From assembly GCF_013344475.1 (NCBI RefSeq), contig NZ_JABUOU010000012.1, forward strand, positions 62,001 to 126,000: a DNA stretch of 64,000 nucleotides, written 5' to 3'. The notes beneath the pieces were generated by a model. The model saw only the letters and a list, made by a program, of their open reading frames with translations. It made no database searches and had not been told where the DNA came from. The number at the start of each line of letters is the position of its first letter. Position 1 is the stretch's first letter. The position numbers and the translations under genes were made by a program. Positions 28,453-37,568 of this stretch are shown here, piece by piece. Source of the stretch: Martelella limonii (lineage in GTDB: Bacteria > Pseudomonadota > Alphaproteobacteria > Rhizobiales > Rhizobiaceae).

Positions 28453-29508
28453 TCAGGTTTCCGACAGGCTGTCCTCTTCCATCCCGTTTGCGGGGTTGAG
28501 TGCGGTCACGACATCCGAGGGGCGGATGCTTCCGAGGCTTTCGCCATCCTTGCCGACCACCTTGAGCACCGCGCCGTTGCCGAGCGCATCCATCATCGCC
28601 GAAAGCTTGGTTTCCGCCCCGACGGTGGGGGAGTCCGCGGGAGCGTCCTCGCTGCTCATCACGTCGCGGGCGCGCAGCACGCCGAGCGGATTCACATTGG
28701 CCACGAAATCCGCGACATAGGCGTTTGCCGGCTTGCGCACGATTTCCGACGGTGTGCCGCACTGGACGATGCGCCCGCCTTCCATGATGGCAATCCTGTC
28801 GCCGATCTTGAAGGCTTCGTCGAGGTCGTGGCTGACGAAGATGATGGTGCGCTTCAGGTTCTGCTGAAGCTCGATCAACTCGTCCTGCAGGCGGGTGCGG
28901 ATCAGCGGGTCGAGCGCGGAGAACGGCTCGTCCATCAGCAGGATGGGCGCCTCGGTGGCAAAGGCGCGGGCAAGGCCGACGCGCTGCTGCATGCCGCCGG
29001 AAAGTTCGCCCACAAGCTTGCCGCCCCAATCCTGAAGGCCGACCAGCTTGAGCTGCGCCTTTGCCTTTTCCAGACGCTCCTTCTGGCCCATGCCGGCAAA
29101 TTCCAGACCCAGAGCGACGTTTTCCAGAACGGTGCGCCATGGCAGCAGGCCGAACTGCTGGAACACCATGGAAACCCTTGAGAGCCGGATGTTGCGGAGC
29201 GTCTTGGCGTCGGCGGCGGTGACATCGATCATGCCATTGCCGTCATTGACCAGGACGCGGCCGCGGCAGACCGGGTTCAGCCGGTTGACGGCCCTCAGCA
29301 GCGTCGACTTGCCGGAGCCGGAAAGCCCCATCAACACCAGAAGCTCACCCTCGCCGACCGTCAGCGAACAGTTGTGGACGCCGAGTACCTGGTCGGTCTC
29401 GCTCTGAACCTCGGCGCGGCTCTTGCCCGCGTCCATCAGCGGCAATGCGCTTTTCGGTCGATCGCCGAACACGATGTTCACATCTTCGAAAACAACAGCA
29501 TCAGCCAT
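28453..29508 (-). CDS. choV: choline/glycine betaine ABC transporter ATP-binding protein
   Basis: 351 residues. Walker A GLSGSGKS, signature LSGGMQQRVGLARAFATEAPILLMDEPFSALDPLIR and H-loop VSHDLDEA mark a ProV/OpuA-type ATPase. The LSGGM rather than LSGGQ signature and the DPLIRTRLQDELI string are typical of this group. A C-terminal regulatory domain with degenerate CBS-like sequence (about residues 275-351) may sense osmotic state. The gene starts on the last base region of choW and converges with the WavE-like gene. Adjacent bet genes argue for choline as substrate. Confidence 0.92.
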   Translation of the reverse strand: MADAVVFEDVNIVFGDRPKSALPLMDAGKSRAEVQSETDQVLGVHNCSLTVGEGELLVLMGLSGSGKSTLLRAVNRLNPVCRGRVLVNDGNGMIDVTAADAKTLRNIRLSRVSMVFQQFGLLPWRTVLENVALGLEFAGMGQKERLEKAKAQLKLVGLQDWGGKLVGELSGGMQQRVGLARAFATEAPILLMDEPFSALDPLIRTRLQDELIELQQNLKRTIIFVSHDLDEAFKIGDRIAIMEGGRIVQCGTPSEIVRKPANAYVADFVANVNPLGVLRARDVMSSEDAPADSPTVGAETKLSAMMDALGNGAVLKVVGKDGESLGSIRPSDVVTALNPANGMEEDSLSET

Positions 29509-30344
29509 CAGTGCTTCCTCTCGATCTTGAGAACGCGGTCGAGAATGATGGCAACGACGACGATGACGAAGCCGCTCTCGAACCCGAGCGCCGGATTGAC
29601 CTGGTTGAGTGCCCGCACCACCGGCACGCCGAGGCCGTCGGCGCCGACAAGGGCTGCGACCACCACCATCGACAGCGACAGCATGATGGTCTGGTTGAGG
29701 CCCGCCATGATCTGTGGCAGCGCGTAATGGAGCTCAACCTTGGTCAGCTTCTGCCAGCCGGTGCCGCCAAAGGCATCTGCGGCCTCGAGCAATGGCTTGG
29801 GCACGGTGGAAACACCGAGATAGGTGAGCCTGATCGACGCCGGCACCACGAAGATGACGGTGGCGAGAAGCCCCGGCACCATGCCGATGCCGAAAAAGAC
29901 GATGGCCGGAATGAGATAGACGAAGGTCGGCAGCGTCTGCATAAGGTCGAGAATGGGCTGCAGAACCTGATAGAGGCGCGGCCGGTGCGCGGCGAAGATG
30001 CCGATCGGAACGCCGATCGCCATGCAGATGATGCAGGAAGAGATCACCAGCGCGAGGCTCTCGGTGGTTTCTTCCCAATAGCCCTGGTTGACGATGAACA
30101 GAAAGCCCAGGAACACGAACAGCGAAACCTTCCAGTTGCGCTGCAGCCAGTAGGAGGCTGCCGTCACGATCACGGCGATCACGATCGGTCCGGGCGCCTG
30201 AAGGATCCATAGCAACTGATCGATCAGCCAGCCCATCACGTCGGCAAGGCCATCGAAGAACCAGCCGCCATGGGTCTGCAGCCAGTCGAAAATGTTCTGG
30301 GCCCAGTGTCCCAGCGGGATCTTGTAGTCCGTCAGCCAATGCAA
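29508..30344 (-). CDS. choW: choline/glycine betaine ABC transporter permease
   Basis: 278-residue ProW/OpuAB-type permease. Several membrane helices are evident (IVIAVIVTAASYWL, LFVFLGFLFIVNQGYW, VISSCIICMAIGVPIGIFAAH), with coupling segment EAADAFGGTGWQKLTKVELHYALPQIMAGLNQTIMLSLSMVV. It is separated from choX by a strong intrinsic terminator, so expression should be lower than that of the binding protein. Confidence 0.92.
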   Translation of the reverse strand: MHWLTDYKIPLGHWAQNIFDWLQTHGGWFFDGLADVMGWLIDQLLWILQAPGPIVIAVIVTAASYWLQRNWKVSLFVFLGFLFIVNQGYWEETTESLALVISSCIICMAIGVPIGIFAAHRPRLYQVLQPILDLMQTLPTFVYLIPAIVFFGIGMVPGLLATVIFVVPASIRLTYLGVSTVPKPLLEAADAFGGTGWQKLTKVELHYALPQIMAGLNQTIMLSLSMVVVAALVGADGLGVPVVRALNQVNPALGFESGFVIVVVAIILDRVLKIERKH

Positions 30345-30460
30345 GAGACTGCTCCTTTTTTCCCCGTGTCGTCCGTCTGCCGGTCCTGGCAGAAGGCGAT
30401 CCTGCCCGACGATCTTCGGCGGGCGCGTGCGGCGTGATCAACACCGGCACGCAAACGTCA

Positions 30461-30502
30461 TCAGAAAAGAAAAAGCCCGGTAAGCGGAGGCTTGCCGGGC
30501 TT
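30461..30502 (-). terminator. intrinsic terminator/attenuator between choX and choW
   Basis: On the minus strand a 13-bp stem (AAGCCCGG.. / ..CCGGGCTT, with inner TAAGC/GCTTG and a four-base loop) is followed by TTTTTCTTTTC. This is a near-ideal rho-independent terminator seven bases after the choX stop and before choW. Confidence 0.85.
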
Positions 30503-30508
30503 GAAGTG

Positions 30509-31444
30509 TTAAAGACCGAGCGATTTCTTGACCGCCGGAAGCCCCGGCTCGCCCGAGGTGGTGGTCACGCCGTCGAGCCAGGCGTCGAGCGCATCCGGGT
30601 TGGCCTTGAGCCAGGCCGCCGTTGCATCAGCCTCGTTCTCGCCGTCGTTCAGGATCTTGCCCATGACTTCGTTTTCCATCGGCAGTGTGAACTTCAGGTT
30701 TTCAAGAAGCTTGGCGACGTTCGGGCAAGCCTCTGCATAGCCCTTGCGGGTCACGGTGCGCACGATGCCTTCGCCGCCGAAGAAGTCTTCGCCGCCGGTG
30801 AGATATTTCAGCGAATAGCTGGCATTCATCGGGTGCGGTTCCCAGCCGAGGAACACGATCGGCTCGTCCTTGCGGTACTTGCGGCCGACCATGGCCAGCA
30901 TGCCCTGCTCGGAGCTCTCGACGACCTCGAAGCCCTCCAGGCCATGCTTGTTCTCATCGATCAGCGAGACGAGGTAGGCATTGCCTTCATTGCCGGGCTC
31001 GATGCCATAGATCTTGTGATCGAGTTCGTCGCCGAACTTGGCGATGTCGGCATAGGTCTTCAGACCCTTGTCATAGGTGTAGGTCGGAACGGCGAGCGTG
31101 TACTTCGTGCCTTCCAGATTGGTGGAGAGCACATCGATCTCGCCCTTGTCGATATAAGGCGTGATGGCGCTGCTCTGGGCGGGCATCCAGTTGCCGAGGA
31201 ACACGTCGACGTCGTCGCTTTCGAGCGATGCGAAGGTCACAGGCACGGAGAGAACCTTGACGTCGACCTTGTAGCCGAGGCCTTCCAGCAGATGCTTGGC
31301 CGTCGCGGTGGTTGTCGTGATGTCTGTCCAGCCCACGTCGGAGAAGCTGACGCTGTCGCAGGCGGTTTCGGCTTTGGCCGCGCCAGCGGTAAGGGCGGTG
31401 GCGGCGGCAAGGGTGGCAATCGTCATTTTCAGGTAATGAGACAT
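30509..31444 (-). CDS. choX: choline/glycine betaine periplasmic binding protein
   Basis: 311 residues with signal peptide (cleavage near AKA/ETAC). The fold and key residues follow ChoX of Sinorhizobium meliloti: VGWTDI, LGNWMPAQ, a tyrosine in PTYTYDKG, and LGWEPHPMN supply the four-aromatic cage for a trimethylammonium group. C-terminal NDGENEADATAAWLKANPDALDAWL is also family-typical. It lies divergent from betI across a palindromic BetI-type operator, so it should be choline-inducible. ChoX is known to prefer choline over betaine; that specificity is inferred here. Confidence 0.92.
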   Translation of the reverse strand: MSHYLKMTIATLAAATALTAGAAKAETACDSVSFSDVGWTDITTTTATAKHLLEGLGYKVDVKVLSVPVTFASLESDDVDVFLGNWMPAQSSAITPYIDKGEIDVLSTNLEGTKYTLAVPTYTYDKGLKTYADIAKFGDELDHKIYGIEPGNEGNAYLVSLIDENKHGLEGFEVVESSEQGMLAMVGRKYRKDEPIVFLGWEPHPMNASYSLKYLTGGEDFFGGEGIVRTVTRKGYAEACPNVAKLLENLKFTLPMENEVMGKILNDGENEADATAAWLKANPDALDAWLDGVTTTSGEPGLPAVKKSLGL

Positions 31445-31520
31445 GTCAGCTTTCCTTTCGGGTCTGTTGGTACAAGGCCGTTATGGATGGTTCGGCGTGT
31501 CAGAAATTAACCATGGCTTT

Positions 31521-31540
31521 TTGATTGATCACTCAATCAA
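31521..31540. promoter_or_regulatory. BetI operator
   Basis: TTGATTGA-TCAC-TCAATCAA, perfect eight-base arms around a four-base spacer, in the 194-base gap between choX and betI. This closely fits the inverted-repeat pattern known for BetI sites in bet regulons. It lies 77 bases before choX and about 98 before betI, positioned to control both. Confidence 0.85.
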
Positions 31541-31542
31541 TA

Positions 31543-31554
31543 TAACATATGTTA
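31543..31554. promoter_or_regulatory. second palindrome next to BetI operator
   Basis: TAACATATGTTA is a perfect 12-bp palindrome three bases from the BetI operator. It could be part of a promoter -10 region or an additional regulator site; the AT content makes chance possible. Confidence 0.35.
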
Positions 31555-31638
31555 ATTTCTGTAAACGGCGACGCATCCAGAAATGCATAGTTTTTCGCCA
31601 AAGATCAGCAGTGAGCAATTTTTCAGCGAGTTGAGCCG

Positions 31639-32229
31639 ATGCCGAAAATCGGAATGGAAGCCATACGCCGCGAGGCGCTTGTACAGGCGGCTATCACCGA
31701 AGTCGGCCAGGTCGGCATGGTGGAAGTCACGGTCGCAAAGATCGCCAAGCGGGCCGGCGTTTCGCCAGCGCTTGCGCATCATTATTTCGGCTCCAAGGAG
31801 AAAATCTTGTTTGCGGCCATGCGGCGCATCCTTGATGAGTTCGGAACCTCGGTCAAGGCCCGATACAAGGATGCGTCCACGCCGCAGGACCGGCTGGAGG
31901 CGATCATTCAGGCTTCGTTCGGGCCGGATCAGTTCGATCCCGCCGTCGTGGCTGCCTGGCTCGCATTCTATGTTCAGGCGCAGCGCAAGGGCGACGCCAG
32001 CCGTCTGCTGTCCATCTACGAGGCGCGGCTGCGCTCGAATCTGATCTTCGCGCTTCGCCAGCTCGTCACCGTCGAAGCCGCCAGGCGCATCGCGACCGGC
32101 CTCGGATCGCTGATCGACGGCTTCTACCTGCGTGCGGCGCTCAAGGATTTCGGTGCCGGCCGGGACGAGGCGGTCGAAATGACGCTGGAATATCTCGAAC
32201 TCATACTCGCCAAGGAGATGTCCGCATGA
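31639..32229 (+). CDS. betI: TetR-family choline-responsive repressor BetI
   Basis: 196 residues. N-terminal TetR helix-turn-helix (VEVTVAKIAKRAGVSPALAHHYFGSKEKIL, about residues 26-57) and C-terminal ligand domain matching BetI (FGPDQFDPAVVAAWLAFYVQAQR). It represses bet genes, and choline lifts repression. Its stop overlaps betC start by four bases. The operator at 31521-31540 lies upstream. Confidence 0.95.
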   Translation: MPKIGMEAIRREALVQAAITEVGQVGMVEVTVAKIAKRAGVSPALAHHYFGSKEKILFAAMRRILDEFGTSVKARYKDASTPQDRLEAIIQASFGPDQFDPAVVAAWLAFYVQAQRKGDASRLLSIYEARLRSNLIFALRQLVTVEAARRIATGLGSLIDGFYLRAALKDFGAGRDEAVEMTLEYLELILAKEMSA

Positions 32230-33743
32230 GTGCACGACCGAACATTCTTGTTCTGATGGTCGATCAGCTTGCCGGCACGCTGTTTCCCGACGGCCCGGCC
32301 GATTTTCTGCACACACCCAACCTGAAGAAGCTTGCAGAGCGCTCCGCGCGGTTTCAGAACGCCTATACCGGATCGCCGCTCTGTGCGCCGGCGCGTGCCG
32401 CATTCATGGCCGGCCAGCTTCCCCGGCGCACCCGTGTCTATGACAATGCCGCCGAATTTGCTTCCGACATTCCGACCTATGCCCATCACCTGCGCCGTGC
32501 GGGTTACCAGACGTCACTTTCCGGCAAGATGCACTTCGTCGGTCCCGACCAGATGCATGGCTTCGAGGAACGGCTCACGACCGACGTCTATCCAGCCGAT
32601 TTCGGCTGGACGCCGGATTATCGCAAGCCCGGAGAGCGGATCGACTGGTGGTATCACAATATGGGCTCGGTGACGGGCGCCGGCATTGGAGAGATCACCA
32701 ACCAGCTCGAATATGACGACGAGGTCGCCTATGAGGCGGTGCGCAAGATCTACGATCTTGGCCGCCGCAAGGAAGACCGGCCGTTCATGCTGACCGTCTC
32801 CTTCACCCACCCGCACGACCCTTACGTGGCGCGCAAGAAGTACTGGGACCTCTACGAGGACTGCGCCCATCTTGATCCTGAAATCGGCACGCTTGATTAC
32901 GACCAGCAGGACAATCATGCCAGGCGCATTCTGGATGCCAACGACTGGCACAAGGCCACCATCGAGAAACAGGACATCCGCAATGCGCGGCGCGCCTATT
33001 TCGCCAATGTCTCCTATATCGACGACAAGATCGGCGAGATCCTCTCAGCGCTCGACAGCGTCGGCTTTGGCGAAGATACCGCGATCGTGTTCGTCTCCGA
33101 CCATGGCGACATGCTGGGCGAGCGCGGGCTCTGGTACAAGATGTGCTTCTACGAGGGCTCGGCGCGCGTGCCGCTGATGGTGGCGGCGCCCGGCGTTGCG
33201 CCAGGTCTTGTCAAGACGCCGGCGTCCTCGATCGACATCGCCCCGACGCTTGCCGATATCGCCGGGATCGATCTTGGCGAGATCGAACCGTGGGTGGATG
33301 GAGAAAGCCTGTTGCCGGTGGCGGCAGGCGCCGAACGGAAACGGCCGGTGCGGATGGAATATGCGGCGGAGGCCTCTCAGGCGCCGCTGGTCTCGATCCG
33401 CGAAGGCCGGTTCAAGTATAATCACTGCGAACTCGATCCGCCGCAGCTCTTCGATCTGCAGGCCGATCCGCACGAGCTGAAGAACCTTGCCGATGAACCC
33501 GCGCATGCCGAAACGGCGGCGGATTTTGCCGCGAAGGTGCGGACATACTGGGACATGCAGGCCTTTGACGACGAGGTGCGCGAAAGCCAGGCGCGCCGCC
33601 ATGTCGTCTACGAGGCGCTCAGGGCCGGCCAATACCGGGCCTGGGATTTCCAGCCGGTCAAGGATGCATCCGAGCGCTTCATGCGCAATCACATGGACCT
33701 GAACATACTTGAGGCCAGCCAGCGCTGGCCACGAGGGGAGTAA
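32226..33743 (+). CDS. betC: choline-sulfatase
   Basis: 505-residue type I sulfatase hydrolysing choline-O-sulfate to choline and sulfate. The CAPAR motif (Cys53-x-Pro-x-Arg57) supports formylglycine formation. PNILVLMVDQLAG gives the metal-binding aspartates, and FVSDHGDMLGERGLWYKMCFYEG and the C-terminal QSQRWPRGE-like ending (here ASQRWPRGE) are characteristic of BetC. The cytoplasmic location is suggested by the lack of a signal peptide. Second gene of the bet operon, feeding choline to BetA. Confidence 0.95.
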   Translation: MSARPNILVLMVDQLAGTLFPDGPADFLHTPNLKKLAERSARFQNAYTGSPLCAPARAAFMAGQLPRRTRVYDNAAEFASDIPTYAHHLRRAGYQTSLSGKMHFVGPDQMHGFEERLTTDVYPADFGWTPDYRKPGERIDWWYHNMGSVTGAGIGEITNQLEYDDEVAYEAVRKIYDLGRRKEDRPFMLTVSFTHPHDPYVARKKYWDLYEDCAHLDPEIGTLDYDQQDNHARRILDANDWHKATIEKQDIRNARRAYFANVSYIDDKIGEILSALDSVGFGEDTAIVFVSDHGDMLGERGLWYKMCFYEGSARVPLMVAAPGVAPGLVKTPASSIDIAPTLADIAGIDLGEIEPWVDGESLLPVAAGAERKRPVRMEYAAEASQAPLVSIREGRFKYNHCELDPPQLFDLQADPHELKNLADEPAHAETAADFAAKVRTYWDMQAFDDEVRESQARRHVVYEALRAGQYRAWDFQPVKDASERFMRNHMDLNILEASQRWPRGE

Positions 33744-33746
33744 ATC

Positions 33747-35213
33747 ATGCGGGCACAACCCGAAGCCAGCCATTTCATCGATGGCGCCTATGTTGAAGAC
33801 GATGCCGGAAAGGCGTTTGAAAGCGTTTATGCCGCCACCGGCGCGGTGATCGCGAAACTCCACAGCGCGACGCCTGCGATCATCGAAAAGGCGATGGCCT
33901 CCGCCGTCCGTGCCCAGCGTGAATGGGCCTCATGGCTGCCGGCCGAGCGCGCCCGCGTGCTGCGCCGCGCCGCCGACATCATCCGCGCGCGCAACGAGGC
34001 GCTGTCGGAACTCGAAACGCTCGACACCGGCAAGGCCATTCAGGAAACGCTGGTGGCCGACGCCTCCTCCGGCGCCGACAGTCTCGAATGGTTTTCCGCC
34101 CAGGCCGCCTCGCTTTCGGGTGAAAGCGTGCCGCTTGGCGATGACGCCTTTGCCTATACGGTGCGCGCGCCGCTCGGCGTCTGCGTCGGCATCGGTGCGT
34201 GGAACTATCCGACCCAGATCGCCTGCTGGAAGGCCGCACCCGCGCTCGCCGCAGGCAATGCCATGGTGTTCAAGCCATCCGAAATGACGCCGCTCTGTGC
34301 GCTGAAGCTTGCCGAGATCTTCATCGAAGCCGGTGCGCCCAAGGGGCTGTTCAACGTGGTTCAGGGCTTCGGCGATGTCGGCGCGGCGCTTTCCACCCAC
34401 AAGGATACCGCCAAGGTCTCGCTCACCGGTTCGGTGCCGACGGGAGCGAAGGTCTATGCCGCAGCCGCCTCCGGCATGCGTCATGTGACCATGGAGCTTG
34501 GCGGCAAGTCGCCGCTCATCGTGTTCGAGGATGCCGATCTCGAAGATGCGATCGGCGGCGCGATGCTTGGCAACTTCTATTCGACAGGCCAGATCTGCTC
34601 CAACGGCACGCGTGTCTTTGTCCAGAAATCGATCCTGGAAAAATTCCTGAGCCGCCTTGCAGAGCGCACCGCGGCGATCCGTCTCGGCGATCCGCTCGAT
34701 CCCGAAACCCACCTCGGCCCGCTGATTTCGCAAGGCCAGCGCGACAAGGTGATGTCCTATATCGAGAAGGGCAAGGCAGAACGCGCGCGCCTCGTGATCG
34801 GCGGGGGCATTCCGGCAGGGGACGGCTTTGAGAAGGGCGCCTATATCGAGCCGACCGTATTCGCCGATGTCACCGACGACATGACGATCGCGCGCGAGGA
34901 AATCTTCGGGCCGGTGATGAGCGTGCTCGCCTTCGAAACCGAAGACGAGGTGATCGAACGCGCCAACGGCACGGAATTCGGGCTCGCCGCCGGCCTGTTC
35001 ACGAAGGACATCGCCCGCGCCCACCGCGTGGCGGGCAAGCTCGCCGCCGGCATCTGCTGGATCAACACCTATAACCTGACGCCCGTCGAAATCCCCTTCG
35101 GCGGCGTGAAGCATTCCGGTTTCGGGCGTGAAAACGGCAAGGCCGCGATCGAGTTCTATTCGCAGCTGAAGACGGTGCATGTGGCGCTGGGCAGGGTGGA
35201 CGCACCTTATTGA
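33747..35213 (+). CDS. betB: betaine-aldehyde dehydrogenase
   Basis: 488 residues. Oxidises betaine aldehyde to glycine betaine with NAD(P). The active site includes AWNYP, Glu250 in MELGGKSP and nucleophile Cys284 in [18 protein letters not shown] after the cysteine and [16 protein letters not shown] near the end are typical of BADH. A GGGGAG precedes the ATG by five bases. It lies three bases after betC, while betA is separated by a 348-base repeat-rich gap. Confidence 0.95.
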   Translation: MRAQPEASHFIDGAYVEDDAGKAFESVYAATGAVIAKLHSATPAIIEKAMASAVRAQREWASWLPAERARVLRRAADIIRARNEALSELETLDTGKAIQETLVADASSGADSLEWFSAQAASLSGESVPLGDDAFAYTVRAPLGVCVGIGAWNYPTQIACWKAAPALAAGNAMVFKPSEMTPLCALKLAEIFIEAGAPKGLFNVVQGFGDVGAALSTHKDTAKVSLTGSVPTGAKVYAAAASGMRHVTMELGGKSPLIVFEDADLEDAIGGAMLGNFYSTGQICSNGTRVFVQKSILEKFLSRLAERTAAIRLGDPLDPETHLGPLISQGQRDKVMSYIEKGKAERARLVIGGGIPAGDGFEKGAYIEPTVFADVTDDMTIAREEIFGPVMSVLAFETEDEVIERANGTEFGLAAGLFTKDIARAHRVAGKLAAGICWINTYNLTPVEIPFGGVKHSGFGRENGKAAIEFYSQLKTVHVALGRVDAPY

Positions 35214-35243
35214 GGAAAGAGGACGCTGCCACTTGTTCCTCCA

Positions 35244-35291
35244 ATCTCCGCCCTTGAGGGGGAGATGCCCCGACAGGGGCAGAGTGTGAAG
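35244..35291 (+). repeat. double-hairpin extragenic repeat, family A copy 3
   Basis: Same layout as 17203-17255. Here the first stem has one mismatch (ATCTCCGCC against GGGGGAGAT). The second stem is TGCCCC / GGGGCA with loop GACA, different on both sides from copies 1 and 2. Confidence 0.8.
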
Positions 35292-35328
35292 GTTGGGTTT
35301 TCACAAAAGGCCCTCCTTCTCCTTCGGC

Positions 35329-35357
35329 GTCATCCTCGGGCTTGACCCGAAGATCCA
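35329..35357 (+). repeat. family B palindromic repeat, arm 1
   Basis: GTCATCCTCGGGCTTGACCC followed by GAAGATCCA. CCTCGGG/CCCGAAG forms a near-palindrome. It is inverted relative to 35448-35474; related copies lie at 37380-37408 and 37430-37458. Confidence 0.75.
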
Positions 35358-35447
35358 ACCACGTCGGTCGCGAGCGGAGTAGGCGGGTCTTGCAGTGAAA
35401 TACCCTAGCGGGACAGCCGGTACGCGTCTCGTGTTGAAAGGTGATTA

Positions 35448-35474
35448 GATCCTCGGGTCAAGCCCGAGGATGAC
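35448..35474 (-). repeat. family B palindromic repeat, arm 2 (inverted)
   Basis: GATCCTCGGGTCAAGCCC followed by GAGGATGAC, the reverse complement of the family B unit. The two arms can pair over about 27 bases to form a large hairpin between betB and betA. Confidence 0.75.
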
Positions 35475-35561
35475 GCAGAGAGAGGGGGAGAGGGTGTCGG
35501 TAGCGACGGGGCGATCAAAGAGCGCAAGCGGCGCCTCGCAAAACGCTCGCCCACCGAGGCA

Positions 35562-37241
35562 ATGAAAGGTATTAAATTGGCTGAAGCAGATTTTGTCATC
35601 GTCGGTTCCGGTTCGGCAGGTGCGGCCATGGCTTACCGCCTGTCGGAAGACGGCAGGTATTCGGTGCTGGTGCTGGAATATGGCGGCACGGATATCGGGC
35701 CGTTCATCCAGATGCCCGCGGCCCTTTCCTATCCCATGAACATGAAGCGCTATGACTGGGGCTTCGAATCCGAGCCCGAGCCGAACCTCGGCAACCGCCG
35801 TCTCGCCACTCCGCGCGGCAAGGTGATCGGCGGCTCGTCCTCGATCAACGGCATGGTCTATGTGCGCGGCCATGCGATGGATTTCGACCATTGGGCCGAG
35901 GCAGGTGCGTCGGGCTGGGGCTATGCGGACGTGCTGCCCTACTTCAAGCGGATGGAAAACTGGCACGACAGCGGCCATGGCGGCGATCCGTCGTGGCGCG
36001 GCACGTCTGGTCCGCTCCATGTCCAGCGCGGTCCGCGCAAGAACCCGCTGTTTCACGCTTTCGTCAAGGCGGGAGAGCAGGCCGGGTTCGAACTGACCGA
36101 CGATTACAACGGCGAGAAGCAAGAAGGCTTCGGGCCGATGGAGCAGACGGTCTGGAAGGGCCGGCGCTGGTCGGCGGCAAACGCCTATCTGAAGCCGGCG
36201 CTGAAGCGCGAAAACCTCGACATGATCCGCTGCTTCGCCCGCAAGGTGGTCATCGAGAACGGCCGCGCGGTCGGCGTCGAGATCGAGCGCGGCGGCAAGG
36301 TCGAAACCGTCCATGCGCGCCGCGAGGTGATCCTCGCCGCCTCGTCGATCAATTCGCCGAAGCTGCTGCTGCTCTCAGGCATCGGCCCGGCGGCGGAACT
36401 TGCAGAGCACGGCATCCCGCTCGTTGCCGACCGCCCCGGCGTCGGCAAGAACCTGCAGGATCATCTGGAGGTTTATATCCAGCAGGCGAGCACCCAGCCG
36501 ATCACGCTTTACAAGCACTGGAATCTGTTCGGCAAGGCGCTGGCGGGTGCCGAGTGGCTGTTCTTCAAGACCGGCATCGGCGCTTCCAACCAGTTCGAAA
36601 GTGCAGCCTTCCTGCGCTCGGCTGCGGGCGTCGACTATCCCGATATCCAGTATCACTTCCTGCCGATGGCGGTGCGGTATGACGGCAAGGCGGCGGCGGA
36701 AGGTCACGGCTTCCAGGCTCATGTCGGGCCGATGCGCTCGGCCTCACGCGGCGCGGTCACGCTGAAAAGCGCAGATCCGGCAGAGGATCCGAAGATCGTG
36801 TTCAACTATATGAGCCATGAAAAGGACTGGGCCGATTTCCGCCGTTGTGTCCGGCTGACCCGCGAAATCTTCGCGCAGCCCGCTTTTGATCCCTATCGCG
36901 GCAAGGAAATCCAGCCGGGCGCGGATATTCAGACCGATGACGAGATCGACGCCTTCATCCGCGAACATGCCGAAAGCGCCTATCATCCCTGCGGCACGAC
37001 CAGAATGGGCGACAAGAATGATCCGATGGCGGTGGTCGATCCGGAATGCCGCGTCATCGGCGTCGAGGGCCTGCGCGTTGCCGACTCGTCGGTCTTCCCG
37101 CGCATCACCAACGGCAATCTCAATGCCCCCTCGATCATGGTCGGCGAAAAGGCGAGCGACCACATTCTCGGCAAGGCGCCGCTGGCACCGGAAAACGCCG
37201 AGCCCTGGATGAACCCGCGGCGGGCGACATCCGACCGCTGA
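35562..37241 (+). CDS. betA: choline dehydrogenase
   Basis: 559 residues, FAD-dependent GMC oxidoreductase converting choline to betaine aldehyde (and partly onward) at the inner membrane. Seen: [21 protein letters not shown] (FAD fold), [35 protein letters not shown], catalytic HPCGTTRMG and the asparagine in [17 protein letters not shown]. An alternative TTG start at 35577 has AAAGG seven bases upstream and would remove five residues, closer to other BetA N-termini. It ends at a strong bidirectional terminator. Confidence 0.94.
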   Translation: MKGIKLAEADFVIVGSGSAGAAMAYRLSEDGRYSVLVLEYGGTDIGPFIQMPAALSYPMNMKRYDWGFESEPEPNLGNRRLATPRGKVIGGSSSINGMVYVRGHAMDFDHWAEAGASGWGYADVLPYFKRMENWHDSGHGGDPSWRGTSGPLHVQRGPRKNPLFHAFVKAGEQAGFELTDDYNGEKQEGFGPMEQTVWKGRRWSAANAYLKPALKRENLDMIRCFARKVVIENGRAVGVEIERGGKVETVHARREVILAASSINSPKLLLLSGIGPAAELAEHGIPLVADRPGVGKNLQDHLEVYIQQASTQPITLYKHWNLFGKALAGAEWLFFKTGIGASNQFESAAFLRSAAGVDYPDIQYHFLPMAVRYDGKAAAEGHGFQAHVGPMRSASRGAVTLKSADPAEDPKIVFNYMSHEKDWADFRRCVRLTREIFAQPAFDPYRGKEIQPGADIQTDDEIDAFIREHAESAYHPCGTTRMGDKNDPMAVVDPECRVIGVEGLRVADSSVFPRITNGNLNAPSIMVGEKASDHILGKAPLAPENAEPWMNPRRATSDR

Positions 37242-37295
37242 GCCTTCGGTTGCTCTCATCCTCTCCGAGCGTGAGGGAAGGATTGCAAACAGAAC

Positions 37296-37325
37296 AAAAA
37301 ACCCGGTCTTGCGACCGGGTTTTTC
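37296..37325. terminator. bidirectional intrinsic terminator
   Basis: ACCCGGTC / GACCGGGT, eight bp around TTGC, flanked by a run of A on the left and TTTT on the right, so it can terminate transcripts on both strands. It ends betA and probably once ended secB directly. Confidence 0.9.
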
Positions 37326-37334
37326 AATTCTGGT

Positions 37335-37367
37335 ATGCGCTGGCGCTCAGTTGGCGGGCTGCCGTTG
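37335..37367 (-). pseudogene. duplicated remnant of the secB 3' end
   Basis: Matches 37557-37589, the real secB end, at 30 of 33 positions and includes the same PAN-stop codons in the minus strand. It lies just before the terminator at 37296-37325, where the original secB end may have been. No longer attached to an open frame of secB. Confidence 0.65.
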
Positions 37368-37379
37368 CACAGTTTCTGC

Positions 37380-37458
37380 GTCATCCTCGGGCTCGACCCG
37401 AGGATCCAGGAAGCGCTCTCCTTGTGGCATGGATGCTCGGGTCAAGCCCGAGCATGAC
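37380..37458. repeat. family B inverted pair downstream of secB
   Basis: Arm 37380-37408 contains CCTCGGGCTCGACCCGAGG. Arm 37430-37458, inverted, contains GCTCGGGTCAAGCCCGAGC. In the second arm the end base pair is changed on both sides (C-G to G-C), preserving the stem. The arms are separated by 21 bases and can form a long cruciform or hairpin. Confidence 0.75.
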
Positions 37459-37568
37459 ACGATAAACGGCTGAGCGAGCCCATAGAGGAGCGGCTAGAGC
37501 GGCTAGAGAAGGGGGCTGATGCGAACAGCCCTCAAGCCTGGTGTCCTTGTCTGCTAATGCGCTGCCGC

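Larger units (their letters stand above)
35214..35561. other. repeat-rich gap between betB and betA
   Basis: About 350 bases with no supported gene. It contains one double-hairpin family A copy (35244-35291) and an inverted pair of family B elements (35329-35357 and 35448-35474) with about 90 bases between arms. The gap interrupts a gene order usually contiguous in rhizobia, and may reduce read-through into betA. Confidence 0.6.
37242..37568. other. gap between betA and secB
   Basis: About 330 bases between convergent genes. Contents in order: the intrinsic terminator (37296-37325), a degraded copy of the secB 3' end (37335-37367), a family B inverted pair (37380-37458), and the direct repeat CGGCTAGAG CGGCTAGAG near 37491. 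No functional gene was seen. Confidence 0.65.

Noticed and set aside
37491-37508. Tandem CGGCTAGAG CGGCTAGAG as a variable-number repeat
   Set aside because: Only two units, with no coding or structural context to support function.
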